Source: Streptomyces sp. CA-210063
Lineage (GTDB): Bacteria > Actinomycetota > Actinomycetes > Streptomycetales > Streptomycetaceae
Length of the DNA: 64,000 nucleotides
NCBI RefSeq assembly: GCF_024612015.1
Contig: NZ_CP102512.1
Span: 8,246,001-8,310,000, forward strand
Direction of reading: 5' to 3'
Made by a program: the position numbers and the translations under genes. Position 1 is the stretch's first letter. Every line of letters starts with the position of its first letter. A model generated the notes under the pieces. It was given only the letters and a program-made list of their open reading frames with translations, did no database searches and was not told the origin of the DNA. Positions 27,501-33,728 of this stretch are shown here, one piece after another.

Positions 27501-28607
27501 GTACTCGGCGGTGACCGCGTGCTTCGACGGCGGCACCCCGTCCGTCTCGGACAGCCAGTCGCCGGTGGCCTTCTCCCGCAGGTCCCACTCCAGGCCGAAG
27601 GTCAGCCGCTTGTCGAGCGGGTCGACGAGGACCGGCGCCTTCAACTCCGCGTCGAAGGTGACGGTTTCGCCGGGCGCCACGTCCTTCGGCAGCGGCGTCG
27701 CGTCCTTGTTGAGGAGGTTGGTGACGTCCTTGCCGTCCAGCGTCCAGCGGTACGACAGGACGCGCTCGCCCTTCTTCCACACCGCATCGGTGGTGTTGGT
27801 GAGCGTCGCCTCGACGGTGGCCTTCTCGCCGGGGATCATCCGCGCCGGCGTGTACGGCAGGAAGTAGGTCTCGCCCTCGGGGGCGGCGAGCAGCTTCCCG
27901 CCCTCGGCCATCTTGCCCACGGCGGGCAGTTCGACCGTGCGCGCCGGGCCGGCCAGCAGCGTGCCCTGCTGGGTGCGGACGACGATCCGGTAGTGGTACG
28001 TGCGGCCCTCACCGGCGTCGTCGAGCGCCGGGGGCGCGGTGCGGTCGGCGAAGGTCCGGGTGCCGCGGTCGACGGGAGCGACCAGGGTCTCGTCGGTGGG
28101 GGTGAAGTCCTTCTTCGTGGAGCGGTGGACCTCGTACTCCCGCAGGCCCTTGCCCCGGTACGCGCTCCAGGTGAGGTCGGCGCCGGTGGCGTGCGTGGTG
28201 CGGGGGGCCGCGATACGGACGCCGTCGGCGTCGCCCGTGATGCCCCGATGGGTGAGGGAGGCGGAGCCCCGGGAGCGGTCGAGGCCGATCCGGGGCGGCT
28301 TGTACTCGTCGCCCCGGTCGGCCTCGTCACTGTCCTCGTCGTCACCGAAGAGGCGGTCCAGGAAGCCTGGGTCGTCCTTGTCCTCGGCGAGTTCGCTGGC
28401 GGGTCTCCAGCCGTCGCGGGGATCGCTGGTGTCGGCTTCGACCGCGGCCGCGGGTCTCGCCTCGCTGGTTCTGGCGGGGGTGGCGGGCGCGTTGCCGATG
28501 ATCAGGGCCGTCGCCACGGCGCCGACCAGGGCGGCACGGAGGCGGAAACGGCGAAGACGGAGGCGGCGGAGTCGGATACGGACGCGGGTGTGGTCTAAGG
28601 CTGCCAT
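21585..28607 (-). CDS. Secreted RHS-repeat polymorphic toxin with HINT domain and C-terminal toxin
   Basis: A 2340-residue protein. Residues 1-48: very Arg-rich N-region, then a hydrophobic core (LVGAVATALIIGNAPATPA), an export signal. About 200-400: beta-rich domains. About 430-1800: dozens of RHS/YD repeats (forms like YDxxGNxxxxxDxxG) that should build a hollow beta cocoon. About 1306-1422: an inserted golvesin/carbohydrate-binding-like sandwich (FVWQLTIPQSGDYTVYVQYP...). About 1810-1920: RHS core end (RFNAKRYDTTSGTYDMGFRTYDPGLNRFLTRD). About 1920-2050: hydrophobic pretoxin and Pro/Ala linker. About 2056-2207: HINT domain (SFVPGTEVLMADGTTKPIEDV to VLVHNC) for self-cleavage. 2208-2340: variable toxin tip. 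ATG 28607 has AAGGAG six bases upstream. Probably an interbacterial toxin. Confidence 0.92.
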   Translation of the reverse strand: MAALDHTRVRIRLRRLRLRRFRLRAALVGAVATALIIGNAPATPARTSEARPAAAVEADTSDPRDGWRPASELAEDKDDPGFLDRLFGDDEDSDEADRGDEYKPPRIGLDRSRGSASLTHRGITGDADGVRIAAPRTTHATGADLTWSAYRGKGLREYEVHRSTKKDFTPTDETLVAPVDRGTRTFADRTAPPALDDAGEGRTYHYRIVVRTQQGTLLAGPARTVELPAVGKMAEGGKLLAAPEGETYFLPYTPARMIPGEKATVEATLTNTTDAVWKKGERVLSYRWTLDGKDVTNLLNKDATPLPKDVAPGETVTFDAELKAPVLVDPLDKRLTFGLEWDLREKATGDWLSETDGVPPSKHAVTAEYPTSDQLGLEDFYSYAGKNTGAGSALMSNLHAGNAVWSYNSFSNPSLGFSTFLRLAYNSQDASSTPAGFGWSLQASSPVRLGTPLDFHPAALLPKQITLTDGDGTSHVFSKNKKGEWDSPAGVHFRVKQLEKDCLLHPHQREAWEFLRPDRTRFLFDCQGYPSAQVDKNGNRMEFTYEERLLGHPSKLLKYVTDAEGRRTLTVDYWEKGEAYTYVDKDGEVREGKHLLNPFIIGKVRSVTDVSGRRIDFTFTEKGMLARLTDGANAAEKLRKVFVFDYGKEFDHPGLKLVAVTDPEGNASKLDYVGPHDEKDQLHYLGYTKAITDRLKGVTGYRYKDPDGHDGKGTETVVTDAEGNPATQRMDGYGRPVKLTDAKKRTTKLGWDADNNVTRLEENNGAARTWKYDPKTGYPLQVRDAESVKNDRPAATLTYATGENGYIADLVRRVSPEGRTWQFGYDARGNMISVTDPKGVRSEPEGDYTSVNAYDARGRLISATDANEHTTTFEDYDPSGYPRVIEDALGNRTVTTYDVRGNVTQVEEADGATTTQTYDVFARPLENRRPKDQQAGEFIVTPAPEYDRNDNTLVFTAPNGVSSSSEFDAADQLLKSVQPGDEEGSPERVSTFTYDKVGNQLTSTEPKGNLTEKPGDFTSTTKYDEVYQPIEAVNAAGNRASAVYNDVGDLVKVVDARKNETEDPDDYTSRFRYDLDHRLLETTDAAGKSTTSTYDWDGLTVATTDADGNRTELVLDPRGALVEAHVPHDGEGDDAVIRKTRFEYDEVGNQTRVITPRGMETGGDDKDFAAETVYDELNRVKETLSPYDPDDGRYNTPDRTTYEYDALSRVKKVSAPPSEGQSVRNETEYTYFDTGWIKTSTDAFDIKNTYKYNDLGQQIQNTLTSAGGSVSRTLDSAFYPSGALKSRSDDGVPVGLQVALVDNSDINNTATQGPWAEVAAEGSYGYNAQTHAAGSGEDRFVWQLTIPQSGDYTVYVQYPKVDGAAKDATYEIKHKEGTETKTLDQTELPGEWRSLGKYAFTEDTGQAITLTDKATGTVVADAVRLVRDYEGDTDNEKKDFSYRYDANGNQIEIVDNSPGVETDRYTLAYDELNQLSEVKEHDGDSVRNTTALTYDANGNTLTTTHDLTWSKLDYDPLDRVERITNAASPTAGDQQITKLEYTARGELKTQTKPNGNVLTLDYYLDGATKKTTEKSDGTLVAEHNLKYNANGHKVEDVLKLMDADDHGDTIDNTYAYTYDPQDRIAKVVKTGDDEKTEEYRHDSAGNVVWQTVDDTTTTHRYDRNRLLTSTADGASSTYNYDPLGRLDTVSFGGETIQKYRYDGFDRPESIRAGTGDAARTTRMTYDAFDRTVKETVGGDDAKTTLFTYLGITSNSLKEEVTDEGVTSFQYASWGQKLTQIKDEEDKAPETTQYLYHPHGDVEALTDKDGNTKTTYGYTAYGKNDTAQFTGADKPGAGGEAAEPYNSYRFNAKRYDTTSGTYDMGFRTYDPGLNRFLTRDMYGGALADMGLTTDPFTGNRYAFAGGNPISFIEIDGHLFGLSWSDIGHAALDVVGLIPVVGEVADLANCGWYAAEGEYLDAALSCASAIPFAGYGATAAKAARYGDKALDAIDTAGDAKRATDTATNAGRATDTPPAGGTPDAPTTPKDPAPANPAPAPAAAPAPAAPKPPEAPPACPVGNSFVPGTEVLMADGTTKPIEDVGIGDKVAASDVETDDTQSRTVTRTIKGEGTKNLVTLKVDTDGRAGAETSTITATDGHPFWLPDLGRWMEAGDLERGQWLSTGSGSWVQITAVKAHKAQATVYNLSVEGLHSYHVLAGATPVLVHNCGARVVDMHGNDIANPDALASGLLRHTNTALSEWNAGTIGFSPADLARIARKPSRANTIKGNILDARVKELAGGDSTLRDLFSTPGGMPGPDWVNTGTSVPGIGWYDLTTQRMWGQHVFDYAPKFGPGVGILWQ
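21588..21986 (-). other. C-terminal toxin region of the RHS protein
   Basis: 133 residues after the HINT end motif VLVHNC. The segment ends with GPDWVNTG, then GIGWYDLTT and WGQHVFDYAPKFGPGVGILW. Spaced Asp residues followed by a WYDLTT strand recall restriction-endonuclease-fold toxins, but this is a weak resemblance and the activity is unproven. Composition is less GC-biased than the rest of the gene. Confidence 0.55.
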
Positions 28608-28838
28608 GAAGGGCTCCTTGTCCCCCGTGGGCACAGGGGTCGCACAGGAATCGCCGGGCGCATCTGTGTACCAAGACCCCCCAACAGCGCGTCAATGGGC
28701 ATGTCAAATGGAAGGGCGAGTTTCGGACTGCGAACGATGCGGAGAAGTCCTGTACAGATGTGTGAGGCGCTGTGAAGCCGCAGGAGCAGGACGACCGGAA
28801 TCGGTCACGAGACCAACACCCGTTGTGTGTCAGGAGTG

Positions 28839-28867
28839 TTGACCGGCTGATGAAAACGTTTTAACTT
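28839..28867 (+). promoter_or_regulatory. Promoter of the sugar ABC operon with LacI-type operator in its spacer
   Basis: TTGACC (28839-28844), 17-bp spacer, TAACTT (28862-28867). The palindrome AAAACGTTTT (28853-28862) fills the spacer and touches the -10 box, a position where a LacI-family repressor would exclude RNA polymerase. A second related site, GAAAAGGTTTTC, lies at 28985-28996 inside the first gene. Confidence 0.7.
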
Positions 28868-28902
28868 CCCCTCACTCCGACTACGAGACGTGAGGGGGAC
28901 CC

Positions 28903-29895
28903 GTGGGCGTGGTACTACGGGAACGCACAGGTAATGAGGGAGTTGAACCGGCGCATCGTCGAGCGGACGGCGCGCCACCGCAACGAAAAGGTTTTCAGAG
29001 TCGGACGCGAAACCGGAGTTCCCTGGCACTCCTGCTGCTCATGCTCCCCGGCCTGGCCTACTTCCTGCTGTTCCACTACGGCGCGCTGGCCGGCAACCTC
29101 ATCGCGTTCAAGGAGTACGTGCCGTTCGACGGCATCTGGGGCAGTCCCTGGGTCGGCACCGGCAACTTCCGACGGATGTTCGAGGACGGGGCGTTCTGGG
29201 CGGCCGTCCTCAACACGCTCTGGATCGCCGTCCTCCAGATCGTCTTCTACTTCCCGGTGCCGCTCGCCCTCGCCCTGCTGCTGCACAGCCTCACCCGGAG
29301 CAGCGTCCGCCGCTTCGTGCAGTCGGTGGCGTATCTGCCGCACTTCATCTCCTGGGTGATCGTCGTCGCCCTGTTCCAGCAGCTGCTCGGCGACACCGGA
29401 CTGCTCAACTCCTCGCTGGACGGCATGGGGTTGAGCACCGTCGACATCATCGGCAACCCGGACGCCTTCCGGCCGCTCACCGTCGCCCAGGTCATCTGGA
29501 AGGACGCCGGCTGGGGCACGATCATCTTCCTCGCCGCCCTCGCCCAGGTCGACGAGCAGCAGTACGAGGCCGCCGCGATCGACGGGGCGGGCCCCTGGCG
29601 CCGCTTCTGGCACGTCACCCTGCCCGCCATCCGCCCGGTGATCGTGCTGCTGCTCATCATGCGGCTCGGCGACATCCTCTCCGTCGGCTTCGAGCAGATG
29701 CTGCTCCAGCGCGACGCGGTCGGCCCGGAGGCCGCCGAGATCATCGACACCTTCGTCTACTACCAGGGCATCGTCGGCGGCGACTACGGATTCGCCGCCG
29801 CCGCGGGCCTGTTCAAGGGCGTCATCGGCGCCCTTCTCGTCTACGCCGCCAACAAGGTCGCCCACCGCCTCGGCGAACAGGGGGTCTACAAGTGA
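28903..29895 (+). CDS. Oligosaccharide ABC transporter permease, LplB type
   Basis: A 330-residue inner-membrane protein with a charged N-terminus, a first helix at about 39-58 (SSLALLLLMLPGLAYFLLFHYG) and six helices in all. The EAA loop reads YEAAAIDGAGPWRRFWHVTLPAIRPVI. The GALAGNLIAFKEYVPFDGIWGSPWVGTGNFRRMF segment is typical of LplB/YtfT-like permeases of the CUT1 group, which carry complex oligosaccharides. GTG 28903 follows GAGGGGG. It overlaps the next permease by GTGA. Expression is probably repressed by the LacI regulator encoded downstream. Confidence 0.93.
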   Translation: MGVVLRERTGNEGVEPAHRRADGAPPQRKGFQSRTRNRSSLALLLLMLPGLAYFLLFHYGALAGNLIAFKEYVPFDGIWGSPWVGTGNFRRMFEDGAFWAAVLNTLWIAVLQIVFYFPVPLALALLLHSLTRSSVRRFVQSVAYLPHFISWVIVVALFQQLLGDTGLLNSSLDGMGLSTVDIIGNPDAFRPLTVAQVIWKDAGWGTIIFLAALAQVDEQQYEAAAIDGAGPWRRFWHVTLPAIRPVIVLLLIMRLGDILSVGFEQMLLQRDAVGPEAAEIIDTFVYYQGIVGGDYGFAAAAGLFKGVIGALLVYAANKVAHRLGEQGVYK

Positions 29896-30824
29896 GCGCC
29901 CACCCCGGGCCGGTCCGGCCCGCTCGACCCCTCCGGGAGACCCGACACGCCCGCCCCGGCTGGCTGGAGAAGCCGAAGCCCGTCACCCAGGCGGCCAAGG
30001 CCCTGGCCCTCGTGGCCGTCGTCCTGCTGGTGTGCGTGCCGTTCCTCGTCATCGTGTCCACGTCCCTGGCCTCGACGGACGAGGTCGTGGCCAACGGCGG
30101 CTGGGTGCTGTGGCCGACCGAGCCGAGCCTGGACGCGTACCGCGACATCCTCGACGGCGGGATCGTCACCCACGCCCTCGGCGTCAGCGCCGGAGTCACC
30201 CTCGTGGGCACCCTGCTCAGCCTCGCCTGCACGGTGACCCTCGCCTACGCGCTCTCCCGCCCCGGCGTCTTCGGCGGCAAGCCGGTGCTGCTGCTCATCC
30301 TGTTCACCTTCCTCTTCCCGCCCGGCATGATCCCGAGCTTCCTGCTGGTCAAGGAGCTGGGCCTGCTGGACAGTTACGCCTCGCTGGTCCTGCCCGTCCT
30401 CGTGAACGTCTTCAACCTGGTCGTCCTGCGCGGCTTCTTCCAGGGCATCCCCGAGGAGCTGTACGAGGCCGCGCGGCTCGACGGGGCGGGGGACTGGCGG
30501 GTGCTCTTCTCGGTCGTACTGCCCCTGTCCAAGGCCGCGCTCGCCGTCGTCGGACTGTTCTACGCGGTGGGGTACTGGAACTCCTGGTTCTACGCCTCGC
30601 TGTACCTGGAGAGCGACCACTGGCCCCTCCAACAGGTCCTCCGCACCTATGTGGTGGCCGGCTCGGGCCTCACCGACGCGACGACCGGCGAGGCCACCGT
30701 CACCGCGCCGCAGACCGTGCAGATGGCGGTCCTGGTGATCGCCACCGTACCGATCCTGCTCGTCTACCCGTTCCTGCAGAAGTACTTCACGAAGGGCGTG
30801 CTCACCGGCGCCATCAAGAGCTGA
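29892..30824 (+). CDS. Carbohydrate ABC transporter permease, YtcP type
   Basis: A 310-residue second permease of the importer. The N-terminal 35 residues are cytoplasmic, the first helix is about 37-57 (AKALALVAVVLLVCVPFLVIVSTSL), and the EAA motif reads YEAARLDGAGDWRVLFSVVLPLSKAALAVVGLF. The YWNSWFYASLYLE segment is typical of YtcP. Start GTG 29892 overlaps the upstream stop (GTGA). It pairs with the LplB-type subunit. The ATPase is not encoded in the operon; CUT1 importers in Streptomyces often use the shared MsiK ATPase (established for other systems, inferred here). Confidence 0.93.
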   Translation: MSAHPGPVRPARPLRETRHARPGWLEKPKPVTQAAKALALVAVVLLVCVPFLVIVSTSLASTDEVVANGGWVLWPTEPSLDAYRDILDGGIVTHALGVSAGVTLVGTLLSLACTVTLAYALSRPGVFGGKPVLLLILFTFLFPPGMIPSFLLVKELGLLDSYASLVLPVLVNVFNLVVLRGFFQGIPEELYEAARLDGAGDWRVLFSVVLPLSKAALAVVGLFYAVGYWNSWFYASLYLESDHWPLQQVLRTYVVAGSGLTDATTGEATVTAPQTVQMAVLVIATVPILLVYPFLQKYFTKGVLTGAIKS

Positions 30825-30861
30825 CACCAGCCGACACGAGCCGACACGAGGTGATCCACCC

Positions 30862-32511
30862 ATGCCCCGCATGTCCCGCCGCACCCTGCTCCGCTCCATG
30901 GCCGTCGGCGGCGCCGCAGCCGCCGCCCCCTCCCTGCTGACCGCCTGCTCCACCGGCTCGGGCGACAGCGACGTCTCCAGCGCCGGCAAGAAGCTCGCGC
31001 CCTGGCCGACGTACGCTCCCGCGCGCGGCCCGAAGCCCGACCTCGCGCCCACCGAGGCCGGCGTCCAGGCGGGCTACACCGCCTACCCCGCCGACCTGGC
31101 CAAGTCGGTCTCCCGCACGCCGGGCGACGGCTCCACGGTCAAGGTCATGTCGGTGTCGTTCGGTACGCCGCCCAAGCCCGCCTCGGCCAATCGGTTCTGG
31201 GCGGCGGTGGAGAAGGCCCTCGGGGTGAAGATCGAGTACACGATCATCTCCCAGGCCGACTACCAGAAGAAGATGGCGACGGTGATGGCGGGCGACGCCG
31301 ACACCCTGCCGGACATCATGAACATCTTCTCCGGCTTCGTCTTGCCCCGCGAGCCCGAGTTCGTACGGCGCCGGGCCGAGGACCTGACCCCGTTCCTCTC
31401 CGGGAACGCGATCGCCGACTACCCGAACCTCGCGAACATCCCCACCCACGCCTGGCGCGACATGGGCCGCATCGGCGGCCTCATCTACGGCATCCCGCTG
31501 GAGCGCCCGCTGCCCGGCTCCACGCTCTGGCTCAACCAGGGCATGTTCACCGACGCCGGCATGAAGGAGGGGTGGACCGCCGACGACTTCGCGGCCGTCG
31601 CCAAGCGCGCCACCGGTGGCCGCACCTACGCCCTCGGCGCCGCCGCGGCCTCCAACTTCGGCAACGCCTTCCACGGCGCCGCCCACAACGCACCCCAGGA
31701 GTGGGCCGTCACCAAGGACGGCACCTTCCAGCCGGCCTGGGCCGACGAACGCTACAAGGCGGCGATCGCCTTCCAGACCCGGCTGCGCGAGGACGGCTCG
31801 TACCACCCCGACGCCACGTCCGTCTCCCAGATCGACCTGACCACCCTGTACTACAACGGCACGGTCGGCTCCATGCAGGACGGCTTCGGCGCGTACCTCC
31901 CCAAGTACCGCGAGAGCAAAGGCAAGTTGACCCCGGCGGCGGCCCTCCCGTACAGCGTCGGCGGTGAGCCCGGTGGCATCAACGCCGCCCGCCGCTCCTT
32001 CGGCTACACCGTGCTGAAGAAGGCCAAGAAGGAACGGATCGAGCTGCTGCTGCGCATCCTCGACTACCTCGCCGCCCCCTTCGGCAGCGAGGAGTGGGAA
32101 CTCGTCCACTACGGCGTCGAGGGCACCCACTTCACCCGTGGCGCGGACGGCTCCCCGCAGGCCACCAAGCTCGGCGAGGTCGAGAACAACACCAACCTGC
32201 CGCTGAAGTACCTCGCCGAGGGCCCCCAGGTGCTGTTCGTGCCGGGCATGCCGGACGCCGTACGGGCCCTGCACACCTGGCAGCGGAAGGTCGTGCCGCA
32301 CGCCATCCGCAACGCCTCCTTCGGTCTCCAGTCCGCCACGAAGAACTCCCAGGGCACCACACTCAAGGCTCTCGTCGACGACACGGTCACCGGCATCATC
32401 GCCGGGCGCCTCCCGCTCTCCGAGTGGGACGCGACCGTGAAGAAGTGGCGCCAGCGGGGCGGCGACAGAATGGCCGAGGAGTTCGCGAAGGACCACGCGG
32501 CCAACACGTGA
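30862..32511 (+). CDS. Extracellular sugar-binding lipoprotein of the LplA type
   Basis: A 549-residue solute-binding protein. The N-terminus has a twin-arginine signal (MSRRTLLRSMAVGG) followed by a lipobox LTAC, so it is likely exported folded by Tat and lipid-anchored. The length above 500 residues and the order VKVMSVSFGTPPKPASANRFWAAVEKALGVKIEYTIIS... fit the LplA group that binds larger oligosaccharides, consistent with the LplB/YtcP permeases. It is the third gene of the operon. The ligand is unknown; the DUF2264 enzyme downstream suggests a uronic-acid-containing glycan. Confidence 0.92.
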   Translation: MPRMSRRTLLRSMAVGGAAAAAPSLLTACSTGSGDSDVSSAGKKLAPWPTYAPARGPKPDLAPTEAGVQAGYTAYPADLAKSVSRTPGDGSTVKVMSVSFGTPPKPASANRFWAAVEKALGVKIEYTIISQADYQKKMATVMAGDADTLPDIMNIFSGFVLPREPEFVRRRAEDLTPFLSGNAIADYPNLANIPTHAWRDMGRIGGLIYGIPLERPLPGSTLWLNQGMFTDAGMKEGWTADDFAAVAKRATGGRTYALGAAAASNFGNAFHGAAHNAPQEWAVTKDGTFQPAWADERYKAAIAFQTRLREDGSYHPDATSVSQIDLTTLYYNGTVGSMQDGFGAYLPKYRESKGKLTPAAALPYSVGGEPGGINAARRSFGYTVLKKAKKERIELLLRILDYLAAPFGSEEWELVHYGVEGTHFTRGADGSPQATKLGEVENNTNLPLKYLAEGPQVLFVPGMPDAVRALHTWQRKVVPHAIRNASFGLQSATKNSQGTTLKALVDDTVTGIIAGRLPLSEWDATVKKWRQRGGDRMAEEFAKDHAANT

Positions 32512-32533
32512 GCGCGGCCGGCCGCCGGTCGGC

Positions 32534-33631
32534 ATGGAACGGACTTTCCTGGAAAGGCAGTTGCGGGGGATGGGGAACGACAAGGTGTCCAAGGGGCGGG
32601 TCACGATCCGGGAGGTCGCCGAGCGGGCCGGGGTGTCGATGGCCACCGCCTCCCGCGCGCTCAGCGGCAACCATCCGGTGCCCGCCGCCACCCGGGCCCG
32701 CGTCCTGCGCGCCGCCCGCGAGCTCGACTACGTCGCCAACGCGCACGCCCGCGCCCTGGTCGGCGGCGGCCGCAAGATGGCCGCCGTCGTCGTCCGCCAG
32801 GTCACCAGCCCCTTCTACGCCCAGGTCGCCGAGGGCGTGGAGGCGGAGGCCGCCGACCGGGGCTGGCTGTGCGTGGTCGGCGCCACGGGCGGTGATCCGC
32901 AGCGGGAGATGGACTTCGTGCGGCTCATGCGGGAGGAGGGGGCACGCCTGGTGATCCTCGTCGGCGGGGTCGTCGAGGACGACGCGTACCGCTCACGCGT
33001 GGCCCAGTACGCGCAGGCCCTGGACTCCTCCGGCGCCCGGCTGGTGCTGTGCGGGCGGCCGGCCCCGGATCCCGATATCCCGGCGCTGGTCGTCGAGTTC
33101 GACAACGAGGCCGGGGCGCGGGCGATCACCGGGCATCTGCTGTCGGCCGGGCACCGCCGGATCGTCTTCCTCGGCGGGCTGCCCGGGAACACCGCGCTCG
33201 ACGCCCGCGTCGCGGGGTACCGGGCCGCGCTGGCCGAGCACGGGTTGCCTCCGGCGGCCGCGCGGGTGGTGGACTGCGGCCTCGGTCGCGCTGCCGGGCT
33301 GCGTGCGATGACCGAACTCCTCAAAGAAACAAGGGAGTTCACGGCCGTGTTCGCGGGGGACGACATGGTCGCGGCGGGGGCGCTCCGCGCGATCGCCGAC
33401 GCGGGGTTTCGTGTCCCCGAGGACGTGTCGGTCGTCGGGTACAACGACATCCCCTTGGCCGAGGACTTCAACCCGCCGCTGACCACGGTTCGCACGCCTG
33501 CGGAGGAGCTGGGGCGGGCGGCTGTGCGGATCGCTCTGCGTGATCCGGAGCATGCCGCGGGGAGCCACCATCTGTTGGGCACACACATAGTCGTACGCCG
33601 CAGTGTCGCTCCCCCAGGAGAGCCGTCGTGA
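32534..33631 (+). CDS. LacI-family transcriptional regulator
   Basis: About 350-365 residues. VTIREVAERAGVSMATASRALSGNHPVPAATRARVLRAARELDYVANAHARAL is a complete LacI DNA-binding head with hinge helix; the rest is a periplasmic-binding-protein-like effector domain ending VPEDVSVVGYNDIPLAEDFNPPLTTVRTP. ATG 32534 is given but ATG 32570 or GTG 32585 are closer to the start of the conserved domain. It is the fourth gene of the importer operon, and AAAACGTTTT-type sites in the operon promoter are the probable operator, giving an autoregulated sugar-responsive circuit. Confidence 0.92.
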   Translation: MERTFLERQLRGMGNDKVSKGRVTIREVAERAGVSMATASRALSGNHPVPAATRARVLRAARELDYVANAHARALVGGGRKMAAVVVRQVTSPFYAQVAEGVEAEAADRGWLCVVGATGGDPQREMDFVRLMREEGARLVILVGGVVEDDAYRSRVAQYAQALDSSGARLVLCGRPAPDPDIPALVVEFDNEAGARAITGHLLSAGHRRIVFLGGLPGNTALDARVAGYRAALAEHGLPPAAARVVDCGLGRAAGLRAMTELLKETREFTAVFAGDDMVAAGALRAIADAGFRVPEDVSVVGYNDIPLAEDFNPPLTTVRTPAEELGRAAVRIALRDPEHAAGSHHLLGTHIVVRRSVAPPGEPS

Positions 33632-33692
33632 CAGTGCGGGTCGTGTGTGGCTGGTCGCGCAGTTCCCCGCGCCCCTATCGGGGCGCTGCCCG
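33632..33692 (-). repeat. Streptomyces intergenic repeat, copy 6
   Basis: Reverse orientation. GGCTGGTCGCGCAGTTCCCC followed by the hairpin GCGCCCC-TATC-GGGGCGC, between the LacI gene and the DUF2264 gene. Confidence 0.85.
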
Positions 33693-33728
33693 CCCTTGAC
33701 CACAACTCACCGGAGGACCCACCCCCGT

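Noticed and set aside
24093..28598. A 1501-codon open frame antisense to the RHS gene (also 704 codons at 21912-24026)
   Set aside because: It is a shadow of the high-GC coding frame on the other strand. Its product is Val/Gly/Arg-rich with no domain, while the minus-strand frame has clear RHS and HINT domains.
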